A stretch of 64,000 nt of DNA from Acidobacteriota bacterium (GCA_016713675.1 JADJOS010000001.1:186001-250000); one strand, 5' to 3'; positions 25,433 through 34,950 are shown, counted from the first letter of the stretch. The notes: a model not told the origin generated them from the letters alone. Made by a program: numbers and translations.

Positions 25433-28102
25433 TTAGAGCTTTTCTATTTGAACAGCGGTCACCTTAAATTCGGGTGCCTGCGTAAACCGGTCGCGTGTCG
25501 GGCCGGTGGCATAGTTGAGAAAGACCTTTGGATCGTGGAACGAAGCAAATAGTTCACCGGTTTTGACCTTGTCCGTTATCTCGACCGGCAGAACCGCTTC
25601 GCCGTAATTGCTCTTCAAACGCACCGATTCCCCGCCCGTGATCGACAACCGCGTCGAATCGGCCTTCGAGATCATCAGCAGATCGGTCGGCCGCAGTTCG
25701 CGGTTCGGCGTCCGCATCGTCATCGTCCCGGCGTTGAATTGCTCGAGCACGCGGCCTGTAGTGAGCAGGAACGGAAAATCGTCGGTGACAACCTCCTTCG
25801 TAGCCCGGAATTTTATTCGCCGCAATGCCGCTTTTACGCCGTTCGAGAACGATTCGCCGTGCAGTATCTCAGTGCCCGGATGATCGAGGTCGGGGCAAGG
25901 CCATTGTATACCGGCTTTTTCGATCCGCCCGTAGGTGATGCCGTATCCCGGAGGCCAAACGGCGCGGACCTCGTTCCATATTTCCTCTGCACTGTTGAAC
26001 GAGAAATCCTTCGCGTGTCCCATCGCCGCGGCGAGATCGCAGATGATCTCCCAATCCGATCGCGAATTGCCGCGTGGGCTGACGGCACCGCGAATTCGCT
26101 GCACACGCCGCTCGCCGTTCATAAATGTTCCGTCTTTTTCAAACGATGTCACCGCCGGGAAGAATACGTGGCCAAACCGCTTAGCGGTCTCGTTCATAAA
26201 GAAATCCTGGATAATGACGAGGTCCATATTGGCAAATGCCTTTCCGGTCTCGTGAGCATTGGCATTCGAGAGGAAAACGTCGTAGCCGATCGTCCACAGT
26301 GCCTTGAGCTTGCCGTCGCGGGCCGCGTCGATCATTTGCAGTTGATTGAGTCCCGCGGCCGTTGGAACAGGAGTTTTCCAAACGCTTTCAAACAGTTCGC
26401 GGCCAGCTTCGATCGTGATCGAGCCCGTCAAGATCCCGGGATCACAGCCCATATGTGCCGAGCCTTGAACATTATTTTGCCCGCGAAGCGGATTGACGCC
26501 CGCACCGGGCTTGCCGATATTTCCGGTCAGCAGTGCGAGATTGACTATCGTCATCACGCCCTCGGTTCCCTGCAAATGCTCGGTCATGCCGAGCCCGTGC
26601 ATCGCCATCGACGGCGTGTCGGTCGCGTAAATGCGGGCGGCCTTGCGGATCAATTCGGCGTCGACTCCGCATCGCTCGGCGACGGCCTCGGGCGAATAAT
26701 CGGCAACGAATGCCTTAAATTCTTCGAATTCATCAACGCGAGTTGCGATAAATTCGTTGTCAGCCAGTCCCTCGTCGACGATCGCGTGGGCGATCGCGTT
26801 GAACATCAAAATGTTCGTTCCCGGCCGCAGTTGCAGATGCACATCCGCATATATTGTCAACTCGGTCTTTCGCGGATCGATGACGATCAGCTTGGTGCCG
26901 TTCTTGATCACGGCCTGCTTTATGCGGGCTCCCGGGATCGGGTGATTTTCGCTCGGGTTGGCTCCGCAGAGAATGATCGTCTTCGCCTTTTCGATATCAT
27001 CGAACGAATTCGTCATCGCTCCCGTACCGATCATCATCTTCATCGCCGCTGCCGAAGGCGTATGGCAAACGCGTGCACAGCAATCGACGTTGTTGGTACC
27101 GAGCACGACGCGCGTGAACTTCTGAGCGAGATAATTTTCCTCATTGGTCGCCCGTGCCGAACCTAGCACGGCGATGCTCTCTTTTCCGAATTCCGCATCG
27201 ATGGCCTTGAGTTTGTCAGCCGTATATCGGATCGCGTCTTCCCACGAAACAACGACCCAATCACCGTTCTCGCGGATCATCGGCTCGGTCACACGGTCGT
27301 CGGCATCGACGAAATCAAACGCGTAGCGGCCTTTTACGCAAAGATGGCCGTAATTCACCGGTGCATCCATAACAGGTTTTACTTGAACGACGCGGTCATC
27401 ACGGACGCCGACGTTCATTTCGCAGCCTGTTCCGCAGTACGGACAGGTAGTCTTGGTCCACACCGTCGGAAAACCACGCTCTATTACTGTCTTGTCTTCC
27501 AAAGCTCCGGTCGGGCACGCATCGGCACACGCACCGCACGAAACGCACGTGCTGTCGCCAAATGCTCCGAACGAATCCGGCATGATCTGCGATTCCTCTC
27601 CGCGGCCGAGCACGTGCCAGACGAACTGTCCCTGCACGTCAGCACAGATACGTGCGCACGCGTAACAATTGATGCACCGCGACATATCGACGTTGATGTA
27701 GGTATGCGACGAATCGGCCGCGATCGAATGATCGCCGTGAAAATCGGCTGCCGTCAATCCATATTCCGTTGCGAGTTTGTGAAACGGTTTCTCGGGATAT
27801 TTTGTAAAGGCGTCAGCCGGATAATTACCGGCGAGCATTCGCAAGTTCCACGTGCGGGCCTCTTCGACCGCCTCGCTGTGGGTCTCGACCTCCATGCCGT
27901 CGGCAAGCAGCGTCGTGCACGAGACCGTTTCTTTAGCCATGCCTTTGACATCGACAAGGCACATTCGGCAGGCACCGACGGGTTTCAGGCGGTCGTCATT
28001 GCACAGCGTGGGAATATTTACCCCGACTGAGCGAGCAGCATCAAGGACGGTTATACCGTCCGTAAACTCACCATTTACACCATTTATCTTTGCCCGGATC
28101 AT
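25433..28102 (-). CDS. NAD-type formate dehydrogenase, molybdopterin catalytic subunit
   Basis: The 889-residue enzyme oxidises formate to CO2. Domains in order are a [2Fe-2S] ferredoxin domain (Cys34, 45, 48, 62), a pair of 4Fe-4S sites (CINCYACARIC near 143 and CVSCGACADACP near 186), then the molybdopterin part starting CPYCGTGCEMNV near 220. The metal ligand is Cys346 in RVCHTPSAAAM, with the conserved His after it, so it is a cysteine rather than selenocysteine enzyme. No FdsB/FdsG-type NADH subunit is adjacent. It sits between kmo/kynB and kynureninase, where it could remove the formate that KynB releases (inference). Confidence 0.9.
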   Translation of the reverse strand: MIRAKINGVNGEFTDGITVLDAARSVGVNIPTLCNDDRLKPVGACRMCLVDVKGMAKETVSCTTLLADGMEVETHSEAVEEARTWNLRMLAGNYPADAFTKYPEKPFHKLATEYGLTAADFHGDHSIAADSSHTYINVDMSRCINCYACARICADVQGQFVWHVLGRGEESQIMPDSFGAFGDSTCVSCGACADACPTGALEDKTVIERGFPTVWTKTTCPYCGTGCEMNVGVRDDRVVQVKPVMDAPVNYGHLCVKGRYAFDFVDADDRVTEPMIRENGDWVVVSWEDAIRYTADKLKAIDAEFGKESIAVLGSARATNEENYLAQKFTRVVLGTNNVDCCARVCHTPSAAAMKMMIGTGAMTNSFDDIEKAKTIILCGANPSENHPIPGARIKQAVIKNGTKLIVIDPRKTELTIYADVHLQLRPGTNILMFNAIAHAIVDEGLADNEFIATRVDEFEEFKAFVADYSPEAVAERCGVDAELIRKAARIYATDTPSMAMHGLGMTEHLQGTEGVMTIVNLALLTGNIGKPGAGVNPLRGQNNVQGSAHMGCDPGILTGSITIEAGRELFESVWKTPVPTAAGLNQLQMIDAARDGKLKALWTIGYDVFLSNANAHETGKAFANMDLVIIQDFFMNETAKRFGHVFFPAVTSFEKDGTFMNGERRVQRIRGAVSPRGNSRSDWEIICDLAAAMGHAKDFSFNSAEEIWNEVRAVWPPGYGITYGRIEKAGIQWPCPDLDHPGTEILHGESFSNGVKAALRRIKFRATKEVVTDDFPFLLTTGRVLEQFNAGTMTMRTPNRELRPTDLLMISKADSTRLSITGGESVRLKSNYGEAVLPVEITDKVKTGELFASFHDPKVFLNYATGPTRDRFTQAPEFKVTAVQIEKL

Positions 28103-28136
28103 AAATTATTCTTATCTCGAACCGAGCCTGCCGTCA

Positions 28137-29408
28137 TCAGAGAACTGACTTTAGCATCTCGGCAAATCTGTATACGTCACCAAAAGTGTTGTAAAGCGGA
28201 ACCGGTGCGACCCTGATCACGTCCGGTTCCCGCCAATCGGCAACCACACCTCGCGACGTAATTGCCTCGAACAAACTCTTATCCGCATCCCTGACGCGGA
28301 TCGAAAGCTGGCATCCTCGCTCGGCCGAATTCGTCGGAGTGATGACCGAGATCCGATCATCGCCGATCTCGCTGATCAGCTTTTCAAGATAACCGGTCAA
28401 CCGTTCGGATTTTTGCCTTAATGCCGGCATTCCCGCCTCGTCAAATATCTCGAGCGACGCCCTTAGTGCCGCCATCTGCAGGATCGGCGGATTTGAGACC
28501 TGCCAGCCCTCCGCTCCTGGGATCGCTTGAAACTCGGGGCCCATCAAAAAGCGCGACGCTTTGTCGTGGCCCCACCAACCTGCGAACCTCACTAGGTCTT
28601 CGCAATTGGCGTGCCGTTCGTGGATGAATGCACCGCCGACCGCTCCGGGTCCAGCGTTTAGATATTTATATGAGCACCAGGCCGCGAAATCTACGCCCCA
28701 GTCGTGCATTTGCAGTTCAAGATTACCGGCCGCGTGAGCGAGGTCAAATCCGACGATCGCCCCAACCCTGTGGCCTGCCTCGGTGATTTTACACATTTCA
28801 AACGCTTGCCCTGTGTAATAGTTCACACCGCCGAGCATTACTAGAGCGACCCGATCACCCTCGCGTTCGATCGTTTCGATGATATCCTCGGTCCGCAGGG
28901 TCGATTCGCCTTTGCGGGGCGTGAGTTCGATCAAACAGTCAGCCGGATCGAGACCGCGAAATTTGATCTGCGAAGCCACCGCATATTGATCCGATGGAAA
29001 TGCTCCCTTCTCGATCACGATCTTTCGCCGCCCGCCGTTTGGTCTGTAAAAGGACACCATCAACAGATGTAGATTCACGGTCAACGAATTCATCACGACG
29101 GTCTCGATCGGCTTTGCACCTATCACACGAGCCATCTGTTCGGTCAAAAATTCGTGATACGGCAGCCACGGATTCTTTGCGTGTATATGGCCCTCGACCG
29201 CAAGTTTCTCCCAGTCCGCAAGTTCCTGTTCGACGTAACCGCGCACGGTCTTTGGCTGAAGCCCAAGCGAATTACCTGTAAAATAGATTTGTTCTGATGC
29301 GTCGGGCCCATTCGGAATGTAAAACCGATCACGAAATTGGCGGAGCGGATCTTGTTCGTCCTGCGTTCGTGCGTAACTAGAGATCATTGTTGTTTGTTCC
29401 TGCGACAT
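28137..29408 (-). CDS. kynU: Kynureninase
   Basis: The 423-residue PLP enzyme would cleave 3-hydroxykynurenine to 3-hydroxyanthranilate and alanine. It shows IYFTGNSLGLQPK, EGHIHAKNPWLPYHE, MNSLTVNLHLLMVSFYRP, FDLAHAAGNLELQMHDWGVD and the PLP lysine in WCSYKYLNAGPGAVGG, then GWWGHDKASRFLMGPEFQ. The ATG at 29408 is used; 29387 is an alternative. The 36 codons before it are outside the family. It is divergent from the decarboxylase gene at 29580. Confidence 0.94.
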   Translation of the reverse strand: MSQEQTTMISSYARTQDEQDPLRQFRDRFYIPNGPDASEQIYFTGNSLGLQPKTVRGYVEQELADWEKLAVEGHIHAKNPWLPYHEFLTEQMARVIGAKPIETVVMNSLTVNLHLLMVSFYRPNGGRRKIVIEKGAFPSDQYAVASQIKFRGLDPADCLIELTPRKGESTLRTEDIIETIEREGDRVALVMLGGVNYYTGQAFEMCKITEAGHRVGAIVGFDLAHAAGNLELQMHDWGVDFAAWCSYKYLNAGPGAVGGAFIHERHANCEDLVRFAGWWGHDKASRFLMGPEFQAIPGAEGWQVSNPPILQMAALRASLEIFDEAGMPALRQKSERLTGYLEKLISEIGDDRISVITPTNSAERGCQLSIRVRDADKSLFEAITSRGVVADWREPDVIRVAPVPLYNTFGDVYRFAEMLKSVL

Positions 29409-29579
29409 AATTGTTTGTAATTTTATGTTATCTTGCATTTCGTGGGAAACGCCGCGACAGAATCTCGTGGGCGCAATTAACCGAAGCATTTTCCGGACAA
29501 AAGTGATACGAGTCATATTTCCGGCAAGACCTTTGGCCTATCATTGTTTTTCCGGTTTCAGACACCGGCAATTTTTCTT

Positions 29580-30953
29580 ATGCATAACGTAGATATCGAC
29601 CTTGTCGAGATGTCGCTCGACGTCATCAAATTTGCGATCGGACGCATTTCGGATAACGATCCGCAGCTCGGCTTCCCGAAAAAGGCCGAAGAACTAAAGG
29701 CTCTCGTCGGCGAGACGATCACGCCGAAAGGTATCGGTGGCGAAAAGGCGTTCGAGCTGTTTCGCGATGTTTTAGTTAAATCAAGTGTGTCGATCGACCA
29801 TCCGAGGCATCTTGCATTTGTGCCGGCCTCACCGACGCGTGCTGCCGTTATGTTTGATCTTGTCACCTCAGCGGCCAGTGTTCACGGTGCCTATTGGCTC
29901 GAAGGTGCAGGATTGATCTTCGCCGAAATGCAGGCGATGGAATGGCTCGTAGAGCTGACCGGTATGCCGACAGGTGCATTCGGTGTATTCACTTGCGGCG
30001 GCACCGAAGCGAATCTCTCCGCAATGGTGGCTGCTCGTGAAAATTGGCGGGAGATCGATCCGGCAAAGAAGCACGAACGCGGGATCGTTGTTGCTTCGAA
30101 TGGTGCACATTCGTCGATCTCGGCAATGGCGAAAGTGATAGACGCCGATATCATCCTTATTGAGACCGAAGACCGTCTCGACGGCATTCAATTGGCAGCG
30201 TCGATCGAAGCAATGCCGCCGGTTGACCGAGAGCGGATCTTTGCCGTGATCGGGACAGGCGGAACCACAAACTCCGGGATAATCGACGACCTCGCAAGTA
30301 TTGCCGAGGTCTGCAAGCAGTATAAATTGTGGTTTCACGTTGACGCGGCGTATGGCGGTGCTGCACTCGCTGTTAAGGCGGTGCGACCGCTGTTCAATGG
30401 GATCGAACAAGCTGACAGCGTTACGATCGATCCGCACAAATGGCTCTTTTCACCATATGATTGTGGCGCTGTTATTTACCGCGATCCGGCACTCGCCAAA
30501 AAGGCTCATGCTCAAGAAGGGTCTTACCTGGATATTTTCAGCGACGACAGTTACAAGGGATTTAACCCTTCGGACTACCAGATCCAGCTCACACGACGCG
30601 TTCGCGGTCTGCCGTTATGGTTTTCGCTGGCTATGCACGGCACAGACCGTTATGAACAGGCCATCAGCCGCGGCATCGAACTCGCCCAGATAGCCGGCCG
30701 CCTGATCACCGAAGCCGAACACACCGAACTCGTTAGGGAACCAAGTCTGTCATGCGTTCTGTATCGAAGAAAAGGCTGGCAGGCCGAAGACTATCGTCAA
30801 TGGACCTACAAGAATCACAGATCCGGTTTCGCACTGGTCGCCCCGACCAAATGGCGAAATCCTGACGGAGCCGAAACCGTATCACGGTTCTGCTTTATCA
30901 ATCCCGACACGACCGAAAAGGACATCGCGGATATTTTGGATTCTATGAAGTAG
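29580..30953 (+). CDS. PLP-dependent aromatic amino acid decarboxylase family protein
   Basis: The 457-residue group II decarboxylase has the fold-type I markers FTCGGTEANLSAMVAARENW, the HVDAAYGGAALAV strand and the PLP lysine in TIDPHKWLFSPYDCGAVIYR. The substrate may be tryptophan, kynurenine, phenylalanine or a related amino acid; sequence alone cannot tell. It lies between kynU (divergent) and ACMSD (convergent, 3 bases apart), which hints at a tryptophan or kynurenine derivative (inference). The ATG at 29580 is preferred over the TTG at 29544. Confidence 0.85.
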   Translation: MHNVDIDLVEMSLDVIKFAIGRISDNDPQLGFPKKAEELKALVGETITPKGIGGEKAFELFRDVLVKSSVSIDHPRHLAFVPASPTRAAVMFDLVTSAASVHGAYWLEGAGLIFAEMQAMEWLVELTGMPTGAFGVFTCGGTEANLSAMVAARENWREIDPAKKHERGIVVASNGAHSSISAMAKVIDADIILIETEDRLDGIQLAASIEAMPPVDRERIFAVIGTGGTTNSGIIDDLASIAEVCKQYKLWFHVDAAYGGAALAVKAVRPLFNGIEQADSVTIDPHKWLFSPYDCGAVIYRDPALAKKAHAQEGSYLDIFSDDSYKGFNPSDYQIQLTRRVRGLPLWFSLAMHGTDRYEQAISRGIELAQIAGRLITEAEHTELVREPSLSCVLYRRKGWQAEDYRQWTYKNHRSGFALVAPTKWRNPDGAETVSRFCFINPDTTEKDIADILDSMK

Positions 30954-30956
30954 CGT

Positions 30957-31967
30957 TTACAGGAATTTACTCTTATCGAGCCTGAGCCATTCGAGAGCAG
31001 TTCCGCTCATCAGACGCTCTTTCGCCGCATTGTCGTAAGGCATCGAGTCGATCAATTTGCCGGGCTCGAGTTCGCCAAGCGGAAAAGGATAGTCAGTGCC
31101 AAGAGCGATCCTTTCGGTTCCGACCAGATCGACAAGGTATTGAAGCGTCGCCGCATCGTGCACCAGCGAGTCAAAGTACATTCGGTCTACGTATTGTCGC
31201 GGATTATTCGGATTGTCGACCGCACAAAGATCGGGCCGGACATTGAAACCGTGCTCGATACGTCCGAGCGTCGAAGGAAACGCTCCGCCGCCGTGAGCAA
31301 AACATATCCGCAATTTCGACAAACGTTCGAGTGTTCCCGAAAAGATAAGCGAACAGATAGCCCGCGAGACCTCGGCCGGCATCCCGACGAGCCACGGCAG
31401 CCAATATTTCGCCATGTCCTTTTCGCCGGCCATTTCCCACGGATGGACGAATACGGCCATTTCGAGCTCTTCGCAGGCCGCGAAGAAATCGAAAAATCCC
31501 GGCTCGCTCAAATTTAACTGGTTTACATTTGTACCGATCTGAACGCCGGCGAGGCCGATCGATCTGCATCGTTCAAGTTCGCGGATCGCGAGATCAACAT
31601 CCTGCATCGGCACGGTCCCGAGCCCGGCAAACCGCCGCGGAAACTCGCCGACGATCTCCGCAATATGGTCGTTCAGGAAAGCCGCGATCTCGGCCCCGTC
31701 CTTCGGCTTCGTCCAATAGCTGAACATGACCGGCACGGTCGACAGCACCTGGACATTTACGCCAGACGCGTCACATTCCTCGATCCGCTTTTCCGCCGAC
31801 CAGCAATTTTCCTCAACATCGCGAAACGCCACCCCATCATCGCGAACCATTCTGGCACAGCACGGCTTGTAATGGTCCAGCGAGATAAACCCGCCGTAGC
31901 CGAACCTATCCTTCCAACGTGGAATATCACGCGGCAAAATATGTGTGTGAACGTCGATCTTTAGCAT
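30957..31967 (-). CDS. 2-amino-3-carboxymuconate-6-semialdehyde decarboxylase (ACMSD)
   Basis: The 336-residue amidohydrolase-family enzyme decarboxylates ACMS to 2-aminomuconate semialdehyde, diverting it from quinolinate. The metal site starts with IDVHTHILP. GFISLDHYKPC, GLGTVPMQDVDLAIREL, VQIGTNVN, FVHPWEMAG, ICFAHGGGAFPSTLGRIEHG and the late Asp in LGTDYPFPLGE are all typical. Length matches the family. It belongs to the kynurenine catabolic set but is separated from the dioxygenase gene by a nucleotidyltransferase pair. Confidence 0.93.
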   Translation of the reverse strand: MLKIDVHTHILPRDIPRWKDRFGYGGFISLDHYKPCCARMVRDDGVAFRDVEENCWSAEKRIEECDASGVNVQVLSTVPVMFSYWTKPKDGAEIAAFLNDHIAEIVGEFPRRFAGLGTVPMQDVDLAIRELERCRSIGLAGVQIGTNVNQLNLSEPGFFDFFAACEELEMAVFVHPWEMAGEKDMAKYWLPWLVGMPAEVSRAICSLIFSGTLERLSKLRICFAHGGGAFPSTLGRIEHGFNVRPDLCAVDNPNNPRQYVDRMYFDSLVHDAATLQYLVDLVGTERIALGTDYPFPLGELEPGKLIDSMPYDNAAKERLMSGTALEWLRLDKSKFL

Positions 31968-31992
31968 TTTCGAGGAGTTGCTCGGGCTTTAC

Positions 31993-32169
31993 CTATCTAG
32001 GTTTCCCAGCGTTGAGCAGACGTTCTTTCTTTCGGAGATCTCTAAGTTCCTGTGCTTCTTCCGCCGTAAGTGGCTTTGCTTTTGACAACGATAAGGAAAG
32101 GTCACGAAGTTTACTTGCCATTCGTAACCTTCTGCTTATCGCCTCTGATGACATGTCAACCTGCTTCAT
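31993..32169 (-). CDS. Small helical protein, likely partner of the nucleotidyltransferase
   Basis: The 58-residue product (MKQVDMSSEAISRRLRMASK at the start) is almost wholly helical and highly charged, with KAKPLTAEEAQELRDLRKK near the end. Its start lies 14 bases inside the upstream nucleotidyltransferase gene, so translation is coupled. Short helical proteins commonly accompany such transferases in toxin-antitoxin-like pairs, but the role here is inference. Confidence 0.7.
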   Translation of the reverse strand: MKQVDMSSEAISRRLRMASKLRDLSLSLSKAKPLTAEEAQELRDLRKKERLLNAGKPR

Positions 32170-32614
32170 TTTCTAACCTCTCAATGTCAGTGAGATCTTG
32201 AGAACGTCCAGCTTGCCTTTTCATCTTTATCAGCCCATTTCGAGACACGATAGGAATGACTTCACCTTCAACTTCCTTCCATTCGCGTTCTTCCCATACA
32301 TCTTCGACATGCTGCGTGACCAATAATAGATCGAGTGAGATGACATCTTCACCGACGATCTTTGAAACGCGTCTGATCTCAACTGTTCTTTCTTTGAACG
32401 ACATATCGAGGCCGCGAATGTCGAACCCGACTTTAGCCGCAGCTTCGTAAGCCCTTTCCAGCGATTCTTCTCTGATAAGAAAGTCAATATCCTGAGTAGC
32501 TCTCGTAAATCCATGAGCAGCAACGGCAAGTCCACCACATAAAGCAAACTCGATCTCGCGGTCGTTAAACTCTGCAACAAGCTGTAAAAGTTCTTCGACA
32601 AGTATCGACATCAT
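32156..32614 (-). CDS. Nucleotidyltransferase-fold protein (AbiEii/DUF6036-like)
   Basis: The 152-residue protein has the minimal nucleotidyltransferase motif: ALCGGLAVAAHGFTRATQDI then DFLI, giving GG and DxD. A helix and SLDLLLVTQHVEDVWEE follow, with IPIVSRNGLIKMKRQAGRSQ as the usual C-terminal segment before DLTDIERL. The ATG ATG at 32614/32611 lies 2 bases after the dioxygenase stop; the upstream extension is within that gene. With the overlapping 58-residue gene it looks like an accessory two-gene cassette placed in a metabolic cluster. The target is unknown. Confidence 0.78.
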   Translation of the reverse strand: MMSILVEELLQLVAEFNDREIEFALCGGLAVAAHGFTRATQDIDFLIREESLERAYEAAAKVGFDIRGLDMSFKERTVEIRRVSKIVGEDVISLDLLLVTQHVEDVWEEREWKEVEGEVIPIVSRNGLIKMKRQAGRSQDLTDIERLENEAG

Positions 32615-32616
32615 CG

Positions 32617-33141
32617 TTAGCTTACCACAGCCGGCGGCTCCATCACCGCACCGCACTCCTTGCACGTCCGCAGCTTTTCCGAACCATAGAATTTCTTAAA
32701 CACACCCTGAAACTGCGTAGTAATATCCCCGAGCTGAAAATACTCTTCATAGAGCTTTTCGTTGCAGTTTTCGCAGAACCAGAGCAGTCCGTCGAGTTCT
32801 CCGTCGCGGCGTTTGCGTTCGATGACAAGGCCGATGGTGTTTTCACCTCGGATCGGATTGTGCGGGATTCGCGGCGGCAGCAGGAACATCTCGCCCTCGC
32901 GGATCGAGACTTCGACCGCCTTGCCGTCTTCCTGTACCTGGACCGTGATGTCGCCCTCGAGTTGGTAAAAAAGCTCCTCGCCCTCTTCCCAGTGATAATC
33001 CTTTCGCGAATTCGGTCCGCCGACGACCATCACGATAAAGTCTTCGTCCTGGTAAACACACTGATTCCCGACCGGCGGCTTGAGCAGATGCCGGTGCTCA
33101 TCGATCCATTGTTTGAAGTTAAAAGGGCGTCTGATCTGCAT
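32617..33141 (-). CDS. nbaC: 3-hydroxyanthranilate 3,4-dioxygenase
   Basis: The 174-residue cupin enzyme opens 3-hydroxyanthranilate to ACMS. Family features are FNFKQWIDEHRHLLKPPVGN, VVGGPNSRKDYHWEEGEELF with the iron ligands His and Glu, and FLLPPRIPHNPIR with the third ligand. The C-terminal rubredoxin-like cysteines (WFCENCN and LRTCKECGA) mark the bacterial form with a second iron site. It is followed after 2 bases by the nucleotidyltransferase. Confidence 0.95.
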   Translation of the reverse strand: MQIRRPFNFKQWIDEHRHLLKPPVGNQCVYQDEDFIVMVVGGPNSRKDYHWEEGEELFYQLEGDITVQVQEDGKAVEVSIREGEMFLLPPRIPHNPIRGENTIGLVIERKRRDGELDGLLWFCENCNEKLYEEYFQLGDITTQFQGVFKKFYGSEKLRTCKECGAVMEPPAVVS

Positions 33142-33199
33142 AGTGCTGTCTGCAGATATGATAGCTCAATTTGCTCCTCAACAGTATACAATCAATACA

Positions 33200-34405
33200 A
33201 TGAAACTCAGATCGAACGAGCCGTTTTGGCTGGTAAAAAACGGGCTGATCGGATCGTATCCGTCACTGGATAGAGATCTGGAAACCGAGATCCTGGTAGT
33301 CGGAAGCGGAATAACCGGCAGCCTGATCGCCCACCGTTGTGTGGCTGAGGGCTACAAGACAACGCTGATCGACCGCCGCGAGATCGCCAACGGCAGCTCG
33401 TCTGCGACGACATCGATGCTCCAATACGAGATCGACACGCGTCTTTGGGAACTTATCGACATGATCGGCGAACTCGGTGCGGTCGACAGCTATTGGGCAT
33501 GTTTCAATTCGATCGACGATCTCGGCAAGATATCGAACGAGATCGGTTCGACCTGCGGTTTCAAAAAGAAAGATTCCCTATACTTTGCGGCTAGGAAAAA
33601 AGAAATTCCGTCTTTGAGGAAAGAGTTCCACGCCCGCCAAAAGCACGGCTTTCCGGTCAGTTGGCTTGAACCATTCGAGATCGAGGAGAAATATGCACTT
33701 CAAAGGACATTCGGCGGAATTCTTTCGCGTCAGGGCGGCAGCATTGACGCGTTTTGCCTCGCTCACGAGATACTCCAATTCAACCAAAAACGCGGCCTCG
33801 CGATCTATGACAAGACCGATCTGATCAAGAAAGTACATACCAAAAACGGTGTTACCTTAACCACCGAATATGGCAATGTCATCAAGGCAGAAAAGGTGAT
33901 CTACTGCACCGGCTTCGAGAGCGTCGAGATGATCAAGGACAAATTCGTCGATCTCATCTCGACCTACGCGATCGTCGGCGAAGTGTCAGAGGACGACCAT
34001 TCACATCTGAGTGAAACACTATTCTGGAACACCGCCGACCCTTATATTTACATGCGGACAACGGACGATAACCGCGTCTTGATCGGCGGCGAGGACGAAG
34101 ATTTTGTCGATGCGGCCAAGAGAGATTCGCTGGTCACCGAAAAGGCCGATAAGATCGAGAAAAAGCTGAAAGGGCTGCTGCCGTCCATCAAATTCCGAAC
34201 AGATTTTGCCTGGGCAGGCACGTTCGGCGAGACCAAAGACGGCCTTCCATACATCGGCGAACACCCGAATTACCCCTCCGCCTATTTCGTCCTCGGCTAC
34301 GGCGGCAACGGCATCACGTTCTCGGTGATCGGAGCGGACATGATCGCCGCCAACCTGAAAGGCGAAAAGTATCCGCTCGACGAATATTTTCGATTCAGAC
34401 GTTGA
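33200..34405 (+). CDS. FAD-dependent oxidoreductase, DAO/GlpO family
   Basis: The 401-residue flavoprotein has the dinucleotide motif TEILVVGSGITGSLIAHRCV followed by TTLIDRREIANGSSSATTSM. The substrate-binding half has GGILSRQGGSIDAFCLAHEI. The C-terminal FAD segment is FVLGYGGNGITFSVIGADMI. It resembles glycine/D-amino acid oxidase-like enzymes; the substrate is unknown. The ATG at 33200 is used; upstream codons overlap the divergent dioxygenase start. Its end is 8 bases from the convergent DUF1697 gene. Confidence 0.85.
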   Translation: MKLRSNEPFWLVKNGLIGSYPSLDRDLETEILVVGSGITGSLIAHRCVAEGYKTTLIDRREIANGSSSATTSMLQYEIDTRLWELIDMIGELGAVDSYWACFNSIDDLGKISNEIGSTCGFKKKDSLYFAARKKEIPSLRKEFHARQKHGFPVSWLEPFEIEEKYALQRTFGGILSRQGGSIDAFCLAHEILQFNQKRGLAIYDKTDLIKKVHTKNGVTLTTEYGNVIKAEKVIYCTGFESVEMIKDKFVDLISTYAIVGEVSEDDHSHLSETLFWNTADPYIYMRTTDDNRVLIGGEDEDFVDAAKRDSLVTEKADKIEKKLKGLLPSIKFRTDFAWAGTFGETKDGLPYIGEHPNYPSAYFVLGYGGNGITFSVIGADMIAANLKGEKYPLDEYFRFRR

Positions 34406-34412
34406 AACCTAT

Positions 34413-34943
34413 TTAGAGAACAGCTAGTTTCTGCACGGTCCGCCAATTACGACCAGTCACGGCGACCTTTAGTTTCTTCTCAATAAAGCCCTTGCCGAGC
34501 AAACTGTCCGCCACGCCCAGAGGCAAATGGCAGTATATCTCGCGGCCGGTCACGGCAAAACGCTCGGGCGGCATTGCGGCGGCCATTAGTTGGTCTATCT
34601 TTTCTGCTGGCATCTCCTCACGCAGAAAGAGAACGTGCATCTCTTTATGACTTTCGAATTCTCCCTCGAACGGATTGTTCGCGAGGATTTGGTCGATCCA
34701 CGCTTGTTCGCGGATCATTACCGGGATCTGTTTGCCGAAATTGGTTTCGATCAATTGCCCGATCAGCGAAACCAAATGCCCTTCTTCGGCGTCGTCTGCA
34801 ACATCAAACGCGAGATTCCCACTATTGATATAAGTAACGACATTCTCAAAGCCGCATCCCTCGAACGCGGCCTTGAGTTCCGTCATCTTGATCATCGTGT
34901 TCCCGCCGACATTGATGCCGCGGAGTAGAGCAACGTATCGCAT
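34413..34943 (-). CDS. DUF1697 domain protein
   Basis: The 176-residue product shows the family pattern RYVALLRGINVGGNTMIKM, then NVVTYINSGNLAF, HVLFLREEMPAEK and ERFAVTGREIYCHLP. No activity is established for the family. The ATG at 34943 is the true start; eleven further codons upstream come from the terminal repeat of the GxxExxY unit. Confidence 0.85.
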   Translation of the reverse strand: MRYVALLRGINVGGNTMIKMTELKAAFEGCGFENVVTYINSGNLAFDVADDAEEGHLVSLIGQLIETNFGKQIPVMIREQAWIDQILANNPFEGEFESHKEMHVLFLREEMPAEKIDQLMAAAMPPERFAVTGREIYCHLPLGVADSLLGKGFIEKKLKVAVTGRNWRTVQKLAVL

Positions 34944-34950
34944 AAGAGGA

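Noticed and set aside
25739..27166. 475-codon open frame on the plus strand
   Set aside because: It lies wholly antisense to the well-supported formate dehydrogenase gene and its translation has no domain or membrane pattern; long antisense frames are common in such codon usage.
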